Shown here: one piece after another, positions 55,449 through 64,000 of the stretch
Layout of the letters: every line of letters begins with the position of its first letter
How positions within the stretch are numbered: position 1 is the stretch's first letter
From: Penicillus capitatus
Lineage: Eukaryota; Chlorophyta
Reading direction: 5' to 3'
NCBI GenBank assembly: GCA_965649825.1
Contig: OZ287712.1
Span: 347,708-411,707 of the forward strand
Length of the DNA: 64,000 nt
Translations under genes and position numbers: made by a program
Notes under the pieces: model-generated
Told to the model about the DNA's origin: nothing
What the model saw: only the letters and a program-made list of their open reading frames with translations
Database searches by the model: none

Positions 55449-57040
55449 TCACTTTGTGGAGTCTTTCCGTTTCTTCACGGAGCTGTCTTTGGACGAGGCC
55501 TTGGCCACGGCACTGGCCTTCGATTTGGCTGTGGATTTTGTTCCGTCTGACGTTGCTTTGACCTTGCCGGTCGCCTTTGCCGTCGCCTTGCCAGACTTGG
55601 ACGTCACCTTAACCTTCTTCGTCACCTTCTCCACGGTAGGGGCCGCGGCAATGCGCTCTGTCGGCAGCGACGCCAATTTGCATTTCGTATCTGGCAAATC
55701 GAACGACGTCTTGCGTTCTCGCTTCTCATCGAAAACGCCGAGCTTGTATTCATGATCGCACAGATCGCAGATGCCATTCTCGAAACTCGACAACTAAAAT
55801 ACGCAAGATAGAAATGCAAGCAAATCTAAAAAGGCGGCGGGCGTCCTTACGGCAAGATTCTTTTCCAGGCAGTTGGGGCAAGGATTCCAGATGGCACGCC
55901 AATCGCGATCGAAGGCAGAAGCGAGGTAGTAAGGACGCTCGTCTGCACCCTTGACGAATTCCTTGACGTACTTCGTCGCCGCAGAGGATGACGCGATCGC
56001 CTGATAGCCATCCATATACACATCACTCTTCTCGACGGTTTCCTTTATGGACGCACCTGATATCCGTTTTTCTTTTCGGGAACATTGGGACAGCAGCGAC
56101 GTCCGTTTGTCGGCCAGCCGGTCTCGCAGACCCAGACGTCTTTGGTGTAGAATTTTGACAGTCCAGTGGCACGCGCGTTGGCATAGGAGGCCGCAGCGAT
56201 GCAGTTGTCCTTGGCGCGCAGCGGGCATTCCACAGGTCTCCCCTCTGCATACGGCATGATCTTGAGGCAGATAAAATCGACAGCCCTGGAGCAAGCGAGG
56301 GGTATCAGCGCAAGTCTTTGCGCGGGAGGGTCGATCTACTCGGCGAGCGTGGCTCCGTGCTCCGATTCCCAGACACCCCATCCTTCCGCCGTCGTCACCG
56401 GATGGGTCAGTTTGTGTTTGCGCAGAATCTTCTTGACGCGGTCGATGTAGCCGACCAACAGATCGACGTTGTCCTGGAAGAAGAGACAAGAGAGTTGGCG
56501 GCGTGTGTGTGGCGGCTGGAATAGAGGACCAGGATTTTGGCATAGCGGTCGGTGCTGCCAATTCTGCCGTTGACGAAGGCATCGCTGCCGACGACGATAG
56601 CCTGGACGGCACCGGAATGCTTCTTCATGACCGATTCCATCATCTTCATCTCCTTCTCGTTGTCTTCTGCCGACGTTCCGAGAAAAACGCCGAGCAGAAT
56701 GGTGACATTGAGCTTCTCTGCCTGTTCCATCATCGCCCACGTGGTCTCTGGACACACGGCAATGTTGTAGAGCCGGATGCTCTTGACAAACGTCGCCATG
56801 ATTTGGGTATCGATGATCGCCTAAAGTACAGATGGCGTTCAGAGGCTTCGGTTGGCGGCTGTGGCGGCGGACTTGTTCTTTCGAGACGCAGATGTCTTCG
56901 GTGGAGAAAGCAAAGGGGTCGTAGGTGATTCCATACAGCGGTTTACAGCCGGTTGCTTTGGCAGGTGCAGCTCCCAGTGCACCGTACGTGCAGCAACCGA
57001 TGACCAGAAGCAGCACAGCCAGACGGTCGAAGAATTGCAT
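55449..57040 (-). CDS. GH17-family glucanase homologue with altered acid/base site and basic tail
   Basis: Secreted beta-1,3-glucanase fold. Signal peptide (RLAVLLLVIGCCTYGALG) after ATG 57040. Blocks: CKPLYGITYDPFAF, SIRLYNIAVC, VWVCETGWPTNG with the nucleophile Glu, and WNPCPNCLEKN. At the position where the two paralogues read VVVGNEPL or VIVGNEPV (acid/base Glu), this protein has IVVGSDAF. After the domain comes a tail of about 65 residues made mostly of Lys, Ser, Thr and Ala (KVKVTSKSGKATAKATGKVK), like histone H1. Five or so introns; 56821-56872 is at the same position as in the paralogues. Possibly a carbohydrate-binding pseudoenzyme; inferred, not shown. Confidence 0.85.
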
Positions 57041-57236
57041 ATTGTTTTGCGAGCGACGCCAGCAGCTCAAGCGCAAATGCGTTAAGGGACGAGCGGGTCG
57101 ACGTATCGCCACAGAAACTCGTTCTTGTGTGTTTGCCGGTTCTTTGGTGTAGGTGATATACAGGCGAAGAGCGAGTCTTCAAGAGATGTACGCGTTTGGC
57201 GGTGTCAAGAAAGGACGCCGAATTTCGATGCGTTGT

Positions 57237-57551
57237 TCAGCAGACCCGTCCGTCCACAAATGCACGGTTGTACGGTACGCAGCGGTCAGCCATCGGTTCC
57301 TCTGCTCCAGCGGTTTTTGACTGGACGCCTGCGACGGTTGACCAAAACGCCTTGCCTATAGGATACCGTTCGACGCTGCCGATGGCGCCCTCTCGCATGA
57401 CGCATCTTGGCCGCATCCACGGTGCAAAAGCGAAACGTGTGTGACGTTTCTGCGCGTTTCGACGACCCGTCCACGACCGTCTTTGCTGAAAGAGTTCCTC
57501 GACGGCGATTTCGGCGTGAAGTTTCGTCCACTCAGCGACTAACCGTTTCAT
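57237..57551 (-). CDS. Hypothetical protein, 104 aa
   Basis: ATG-started minus-strand frame (MKRLVAEWTKLHAEIAVEEL) with a helical N-terminus and a later Pro/Cys-containing part. Lies between the divergent GH17 genes. No family recognised; could be one exon of a longer gene or spurious. Confidence 0.4.
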   Translation of the reverse strand: MKRLVAEWTKLHAEIAVEELFQQRRSWTGRRNAQKRHTRFAFAPWMRPRCVMREGAIGSVERYPIGKAFWSTVAGVQSKTAGAEEPMADRCVPYNRAFVDGRVC

Positions 57552-57733
57552 GGCGATTGCCGACGGTATGAAAACACGAAGCGCGTGCAGGTGTTAACGA
57601 TTCCTTGAAGACGATCGTGAACTGCGTCTGCCTTTCATTTCTTCCCACCCTCTGTCTTCGGTCAGACCCCAACCCAGAGGCGCGTATCTACCATCCACCA
57701 CCGACTCCGAAAGCGACCGCTACCGTGCCTCGA

Positions 57734-58899
57734 ATGTCGGTCGTGAAATTCGTCCTCCTCACTGCGCTCATTGCGGTCATCTCTGCGACGCCGTCGTGTG
57801 AACCCAAGCCGTTCTATGGCGTCACCTACGCTCCCTTCTCTATGGACTATGCCAACATCTGTCTTCCGACCGAACGGGTAGGGACATCCGCGTGGCACTG
57901 ATTGTCTCACCTGAGCGTGCGTGCGTTCGTGCGTGCTGCATAGGTCAAGAAAGATATGAAACTGATTACGAAGGTTGCACACAGTATCCGCCTCTACAAC
58001 ATCGGCATCTGCTACGACGATACCATCGTCGTAATGGAAACGGCGAAGCGTCATGGCATGACGGTGACCATCGGACTCTGGATGGATGGCAACGATACGA
58101 CGATCTTTGACAACGAGTTTGCCGTGCTCCCCGAAATGATGGAGAAATATGGAGACATCATCGAATACGTCGTCGTCGGCAATGAACCCCTGAAGGTCGA
58201 AGAGATGAAAGTGGAAGACGTGATCGTGCGTTATCGACGTGTTAAGAAGTGGATGATCGCCAACGGCTACTCCCATCCCGTGACGGTTGCCGAAGTCTGG
58301 CAGGCATGGGAATCGCCAGACGGATTCGAGCTCGTCAAAGAGGTCGATTTCCTATGTATGAACATGCAGCCCTACTGGGAAGGGTTCTATGCCGAATGCC
58401 CCGACAACGAACCAGACTGCACGACGGCAGGTCGGCTAATCTCCTCTCTCCTGCAGAAATCGCAACGCTGTCGTTCGTAGCGGACTATATCCATCTGAAG
58501 GCGGCGGGTTTGGAGGAGTTCTTTCAGAAGAAGATCGTGCTTTGTGAGTCTGGCTGGCCGACACAAGGCGAAGCCTGTTGCAGTGGTATCGATGATCCCG
58601 TGATCCCTGGCTTCCATGCCGTTCCTTCCGTCGACAACGCAGTCCACTTCGTCCACAACTTCGTCTACCGTGCGAAGGAGCGAAATGTAAAGTACTACTT
58701 GCATGCGGGTATTGACGACGACTGGAAGAAGACCTGGGATCCCTGCGACGAATGCAAGGGCACGGGCGTTTCGAAGTTTGGTGGGGAGGAATGCGATTTC
58801 TGTGTTGTGGATTATTACTGGGGCATGTACACATACGATCGCACGTACAAACCGCACTACGTGTTGCCAGAAGCGGCGGCGCAATGCGATGTTCATTGA
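57734..58899 (+). CDS. Secreted GH17 glucanase (beta-1,3-glucanase family), 349 aa
   Basis: Hydrolyses or remodels beta-1,3-glucan such as storage glucan, cyst wall or a food or host wall. Signal peptide MSVVKFVLLTALIAVISAT. Exons 57734-57877, 57944-58430 and 58481-58899. Acid/base Glu in VVVGNEPL (about 58180), nucleophile Glu in VLCESGWPTQG (about 58540), plus NMQPYWEGFYAECP. Many cysteines in the C-terminal third (CDECKG, CDFCVVDYYWG) suggest disulfides. In direct repeat with the gene at 60172, sharing intron positions and an identical 487-nt middle exon length. An ATG-less upstream extension is in frame but unlikely to be used. Confidence 0.93.
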
Positions 58900-59350
58900 G
58901 TGAGATGCGCATTTTTGTTTTCTCTCTCTTTTCTGCACATCTGAATTGATTTCGAACTTGATTCCGAATGCACGAGGTGATCTCGTTTGCTTTTCTGAAC
59001 TATTTCATTCAAAGCCGTGTAGCATTTTGCTATCGCTAGCAGAAATGGCACAGGGCTTGAAACTGATCTAGCATAATCTGTCACGTCGAATATCTTATGC
59101 GAGATAACCTTCGCACAATAATGTACACGTCTAAATTCTTGTCTGAATTCAGCAGACACAATAAAGAGGTCTCTCTGTGACAGCTATGTAATGGATGCTT
59201 CCATAAACTTATCGCACTGAGATTGAGAGGATTCGGCGGATGGGTTTGTCGAGAAGGGCAGGGTCGGCATCATGCGTGGCTGTTCCTTCAACGGAATCGT
59301 CAGAATCGTCCTTCGTCTTCTCGAAGGAAGAAAACGAACAGAGCGCGTCT
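58900..59350. other. Intergenic
   Basis: 3' flank of the GH17 gene; AT-richer, no coding signal. Confidence 0.5.
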
Positions 59351-59609
59351 TCACTTTGCCACCCGTGCATACGCGATTCCGTGCTCGTCGACGAAGAGGC
59401 CCGGCTTGAGAGAACCGTTTCGCCGGCTAGCAGCATCTGACCAGCCAAGAGCAGCAATGGCCTGGAAGGGCATTCGAAGGTCGCCGGGTTATATGCTCGA
59501 CGGCTCTTCTGCCTTGTCGAGCATGCTCTGTTCGTATCGGCAACGAAAGAACATCTGTGTAAAGGGTATAGTGAGTGGCTTCGTAGACCGCGCCTATCGG
59601 TCCGTTCAT
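59351..59609 (-). CDS. Hypothetical small protein (spliced)
   Basis: First exon from ATG 59609 (MNGPIGAVYEATHYTLYTDV). A second exon in another frame reads AIAALGWSDAASRRNGSL, then KPGLFVDEHGIAYARVAK and a stop at 59351. A junction around 59450-59525 is needed; its donor could be GC. Unknown family. Confidence 0.4.
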
Positions 59610-59725
59610 CTCATGTACGCGTTTTGCGTGTAAGCAACGTGCGAACGGACCGTCCTTTTTGGTCCGCTTCTTCCCGCGGTTCGTGTGTTCGTTTTGGCCG
59701 AACGTGTTGTGAGGCAGTGGACAAG

Positions 59726-60116
59726 ATGGACAAATGGCTTGTTTTGCCAGCGGGCGTCATATTTAACCACACGCGGCCTGTCTTATGACGGTCGTATCTA
59801 TCATTCTCTAACAGGAGTTTGTCAAGAAGAACATGATGATCCAGCTGCGAACGCGTTTCTAACGGCTGTCACCGAACAATTGGCGGGTCGACGGGCAGCC
59901 AGCTGGACGACGAGGGCGAAGTTCGTACGTTCAAAGGCACCTAACCGTCAAGGCCTGAGCTCAAAGGCAGACCACCCGCCTTTGCAAAAAAGTACTTTAC
60001 CTGAAGAAACTTACCGATTCGGCACAATCGTTAAAAGCTATACGAGTGGTCTCTGCTTTCCGAGCGTCGGATTCTTCTTTACGTTGTCGAAATCTCTTGG
60101 CATCTCTCGTAGCTAA
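59726..60116 (+). CDS. Hypothetical multi-exon protein (partial model)
   Basis: An ATG at 59726 opens MDKWLVLPAGVIFNHTRP; a 35-nt intron would join EFVKKNMMIQLRTR. A later exon near 59970-60120 reads KKVLYLKKLTDSAQSLKAIR followed by SAFRASDSSLRCRNLLASLV and a good GTAAGG donor at about 60123. The joins between and the 3' end are unresolved; the gene may end before the GH17 start at 60172 or overlap it. Confidence 0.35.
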
Positions 60117-60171
60117 ACTCGAGGTAAGGGGTTCATCTTTGGCGCATCGATGGAGCCGTCGGTCTGTGTAG

Positions 60172-61321
60172 ATGATGTCCATACCAACGATGGTCTTTTT
60201 CGCCCTCGCCGTGGCGGCGGTGTCCGCGACGGATTCCTGTACGCCGAAGCGCTTCTACGGCGTGACCTATGCACCGTTAGCATTAGACTCCACCAATATC
60301 TGCCTCCCTGTCGAGCAGGTCAGGTCCGTCGACAACGACGTCCAGCGTCATATGTCCCCGTGCAGGTCAAGGAAGATATGGAAAAAATTGCTCAGCTCGC
60401 CAACAGCGTGCGTATTTACAATATTGCCGTGTGCTACGAAAACGCCATTCAAATCATGGAGAGCGCCAAGGCAAACGACATGACGGTTCTCATGGGTCTC
60501 TGGATGCAAGAAGGGGACCCATCGGTGTTCGAGAACGAATTTGAGCACTTGCCTGAATTTATGGAGAAGTACGGTGACATCATTGAGTATGTCATCGTCG
60601 GCAATGAGCCCGTCTTCATCGAAGAGATCGATGTCGATGAGGTCCTTGCGGCCTACAACAAAACCAGAGCCTGGCTCAAGGAACATGACTACCCACACAA
60701 ATCCTCCGTTGCCGAAGTGTGGCCCGTCTGGGAGACCGAAAGCGGACTGAAGCTCGCCAACGCGCTGGACTTTGTCTGCATGAACATGCAGCCATACTGG
60801 GAAGGCTTCTTCGCCAAGTGCCCAAGCAACGTCACGGACTGCACACCCGCAGGTTTGCCCATCGCACGCGTCTTGCTCTCTGAGTGCTGTGCGCCTTAGG
60901 CGAGTACATCCACTTGAAGGCGGAGGGTCTTCAGGGTTACTTTGGCAAACAAGTCGTTCTTTGCGAGGCAGGCTGGCCAACGCTCGGCGAGCCCTGCTGC
61001 AGTGGCAGTCGCGACAATGCCCTCACTGGCTTTCATGCCGTTCCTTCTCTCGAGAACGCCGCCGCCTTTGTGCAGAACTTCGTCGGCATCGCACAGCAAC
61101 GCGAGGCCAAATACTATCTGCACACGATGTTCGACGAGCAATGGAAGCAAATCTGGGATCCCTGTGACGAGTGCAAAGGCCAACAGGTCTCCAAGTTCAG
61201 CGAAGACGAGTGCAACGGTTGCATTGTTGATTACAACTGGGGGTTCATGTCTTTCGAACGCGAGGTCAAGAGCGCATACGTCTTGCCAGAGCCTCTGCCT
61301 CAATGTCACTATAGCAACTGA
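60172..61321 (+). CDS. Secreted GH17 glucanase (beta-1,3-glucanase family), 351 aa
   Basis: Paralogue of the gene at 57734. Signal peptide MMSIPTMVFFALAVAAVSAT. Exons 60172-60318, 60366-60852 and 60900-61321. Acid/base Glu in VIVGNEPV (about 60600), nucleophile Glu in VLCEAGWPTLG (about 60960); NMQPYWEGFFAKCP and CDECKG conserved. Both catalytic residues are present, so it should be active. Two adjacent ATGs compete; the first is used here. Confidence 0.93.
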
Positions 61322-62314
61322 GAGAATAACCGCCGCAATTTTCGATACGAACTGTTTGATTGATGATCCCGAATCCTATCTGACATAGCCTTAGTGACAC
61401 TGTCTCCTTTACCGCTGGATTTGATTGGATCACGCATTTGATTGATCACCTGGTTAGCTATTGTTTTCGATGCCTCGATGCATCTCCTGCCTTGGATACG
61501 TGGCTACCAAATAAATCGTGAAGATGGCTCCTGTTCAAAATCTTCCTTTGTTGCCCGATAGACTAGACCAGTACGGAGAAGAATTTCGTGACGGCCTCGC
61601 TGTATGAAGGCGTCGTGAACAATAACGGATGGGATGTCGACACCCGTTTAAGAGAAATTCTTGTCAAGAATACTCCACGCTGTGCTCCTTTGATGCATCG
61701 CAGGGCATCATCGCTGTTCTTAAGGCCTCGGCCGTCGATCGCATTTCGACCATTCTTTTCCTTCATTTCAGGAGATGCGGTGTCGTCTCGTCCTTTCATC
61801 GACCTCCAAGAGCAGAGGCGCACGATGTTCCAAACAGACGGCCAAAAAAGACGAAAGAAACGGCGGCGATGTTGGGCGGGTGCATTCGAGGTAGGCAACG
61901 CCACACGTTTGCCCCTCTGTGCCAACCCTCGTTCGCTCAGGGACTTCCTGCGACATAGAGCACGATTTGCCGACCGATCGCTAACGGCCACACGCGTGCG
62001 TTGCCTCTTAGTTGGATATCGGTGAGACAGGTTGCTGCAGATAGCGCAGATTACTCTCTGTACTTCCAACCGAACACCGAGCGATTCTCCCTCGAGCAGC
62101 AGTTCGGCATCTGAGGTCTCGTTCTCGAGCCTTGCTCATCGGCCTGATCCTCTGCGTCTTACTCAGAGTCTCTTAACCAATCTGAATCCTTCATCGACGA
62201 GCGAAGAGAGCTTTTCGCCGGCGCTGTGCAAAGAAGACGTGCAGATCGCGACAAGGGAAACGACGGAGGTGTGCTGGCGCTGTATGTGGAGTATCGTGAG
62301 ATGTACACGCGTAG
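61322..62314. other. Region with unassigned exons upstream of the transporter
   Basis: An ATG at 61524 opens MAPVQNLPLLPDRLDQYGEE, then a stop unless spliced; a later piece near 61670-61790 reads IIAVLKASAVDRISTILFLHF. Further protein-like pieces lie at 62035-62110. These may be one small gene or N-terminal exons of the transporter. An in-frame exon ending at 62268 joins the transporter through a 46-nt intron (62269-62314). Confidence 0.4.
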
Positions 62315-63903
62315 GCCATCGATAGTGTGACGTCTGGGTCGCAGCTATGGCTGAATCGTCGATGGGTGATCGTGGGACTGTGCTTCGTCGCTTTCATGTT
62401 GTGTAACATGGATCGGGTGAACATGAGCATCGCGATTCTGCCGATGGCGACGGAGTTCGGATGGGACAGCCAGTTGAAAGGCATCGTGCAGTCCTCCTTC
62501 TTCTGGTGACCTTCTGGGCAGCTTCCCATCGACGATCACGCGGTTCGACAGGGGTTACCTTCTGACGCAGATCCTGGGCGGCATCTGGGCCGATAAGTTC
62601 GGAGGGAAGCGCATTCTGGGTGCGGTTTGCAGATCGGAGAGGCGACAGACAGTGCGTATGTTTGTGCAGGCTTTGGTGTTGTCTGGTGGTCCATTGCGAC
62701 AGCGGTGACGCCGTTTGCTGCACATCTCGGATTTCCAGCCCTCCTGACAGCGAGAGCCTGTATGGGAATCGGCGAGGGCGTTGCGATGCCGGCCATGAAC
62801 AATCTTCTCTCCAAGTCTGTTGTCGCATCTCTCCTTCGCCGCCGCCTCTGCAAGAGGATACGATGCACTGTCTCAGGTGGATACCGGTACAAGAGCGATC
62901 GAGGTCTTTGGCCTTCGTCTACAGCGGTATGTTTGTGGGGTCGATTCTGGGATTGGCCATTTCGCCGCATCTCATTCAGCTGCTACAGTGGCCTTCTGTA
63001 TTTTTCATCTTTGGCTCATTCGGAATCGCTTGGCTGATTTTTTGGAATCAATCGGCGTCGAGCTCGCCGCAAGAAGACCCCCACATCAGCGACGCCGAAC
63101 GCGATTACATCATCAGCGGAAAACAACAGAACGTCTGTCCGACGATGGCGTTTGGCCTGGATTGACGCCTTGTGTGTTCAGGAACCGACAGTGGAGATTC
63201 CGTGGGGCAGAATCCTGTCGAGGATCGAAGTGTGGACGATCATCATCAGCCATTTCTGTCACAACTGGGGTACCTTTATCCTGTTGACATGGATGCCGAC
63301 CTACTACAACCAAGTCCTGGGATTGGACCTCATGAAATCGGGATTCTTCTCTGTCTTACCATGGATCACGATGGCCATCGCGGCGAACATCGGCGGATGG
63401 CTCGCCGACAGCCTCGTCCCACGAATCGGCGTGACAAAAGTCCGCAAACTTATGCAAACCGTAAGCCCGCCGCCACGCGCCGCCATCCCTCGGATGACAG
63501 AGGCCTGTCTGTTGCAGATTGGATTTCTAGGTCCAGCACTGTTCTTGACGCAGCTCAGCAGAGTCCATTCTGTCCCGATGGCTGTCCTGTGCATGATGTG
63601 CTCACAAGGACTGGACGCTTTTAGCCAGTCTGGACTGTACTCCAATCACCAGGACATCGGTCCCAAGTACTCCGGCGTGCTTCTCGGTCCGTCATCCTTT
63701 GTCCTCTTCAGCACCTCGAGTCTTTGCTTTTAGGCCTGTCCAATACGGCAGGAGTGTTGGCTGGAGTGTTCGGAACATATGTGACGGGGCGCATTCTGCA
63801 GTACGGTTCGTGGGATCAAGTGTGGCACGTGTCCGTGACGCTCTACATCGTGGGCGCCGTGATTTGGAACCTATTTGCCACAGGAGAACGCATACTTGAC
63901 TGA
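62315..63903 (+). CDS. SLC17/ANTR-type anion (phosphate/organic anion) transporter, 5' end unresolved
   Basis: Major facilitator protein of the SLC17 group (animal sialin/VGLUT, plant ANTR/PHT4). Blocks: NRRWVIVGLCFVAFMLCNMD, RVNMSIAILPMATEFGWD, GYLLTQILGGIWADKFGGKR, MGIGEGVAMPAMNNLLSKWI, ERSRSLAFVYSGMFVGSILG, SHFCHNWGTFILLTWMPTYY, NQVLGLDLMKSGFFSVLPW, GLSNTAGVLAGVFGTYVTG. Introns at about 62506-62550, 62651-62690, 62819-62880, 63132-63180, 63460-63517 and 63689-63734 restore the frame each time. Stop at 63901-63903. The start is upstream of 62315, where an in-frame Ser-rich exon ends at 62268. Confidence 0.85.
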
Positions 63904-64000
63904 AAACCCGTCGATCGTCGTGCAGACCAGTTCCAAGGCTTTTTTCGCACATGAACTGGCACACGCTTTTCTGTTTAACGTATGGAAACAGCTTTGTGCA

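Overview
The window is nuclear DNA from a flagellated unicellular eukaryote. Most genes are broken by very short spliceosomal introns, usually 43-66 nt, and predicted proteins become continuous only after splicing. Four sets of genes indicate a free-living or host-associated protist: an axonemal dynein intermediate chain (DNAI1), an IQUB-like protein and two LC8 dynein light chains (flagellum); a TKL kinase with ankyrin repeats and a RAP-domain protein; a mitochondrial biotin synthase and glutamate dehydrogenase; and secreted GH17 glucanases. I cannot name the species. An alveolate or stramenopile is my best guess, and it is only a guess.

Layout. 1-5 kb: C-terminal part of a serpin, a coiled-coil membrane protein, a CYB561-type haem protein. 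5.1-9.9 kb: an XRN1-family protein with about 20 introns and several altered catalytic residues. 10.3-17.3 kb (minus): two large proteins with C-terminal membrane segments. 17.8-22 kb: a small coiled-coil protein, an ER protein disulfide isomerase and biotin synthase. 22-34 kb: a duplication-rich, gene-poor stretch holding a second serpin (inverted relative to the first), a second CYB561 and two copies of a block made of an STMP1-like microprotein, a single-pass membrane protein and BUD32; one BUD32 copy is a deletion pseudogene. 34-54.9 kb: densely packed housekeeping and flagellar genes (ankyrin-TKL kinase, RAP protein, DNAI1, a P/Q-rich protein, methionine aminopeptidase 1, IQUB-like, PAT1, CCT4, LYR-motif protein, two divergent LC8 genes, SVOP transporter, glutamate dehydrogenase). 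55.4-61.3 kb: three GH17 glucanase paralogues. 62.3-63.9 kb: an SLC17-type transporter.

Themes. Many neighbours are head-to-head with about 70-180 bp between start codons. Gene duplication is frequent and often asymmetric, with one copy losing catalytic residues or decaying. XRN1 and PAT1, both from the 5'-to-3' mRNA decay pathway, lie in the same window, as do four flagellar genes within about 13 kb.

The most unusual signal is in the introns. Around twenty carry CTCACTCTTTT-like motifs or their inverse, in one case as a near-perfect palindrome. Many end in GATGTGACAG. At least six use a GC donor that always reads GCA, each supported by reading frame and, in most cases, by conserved protein sequence across the junction. 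This looks like a family of related, hairpin-forming introns, possibly introner-like.
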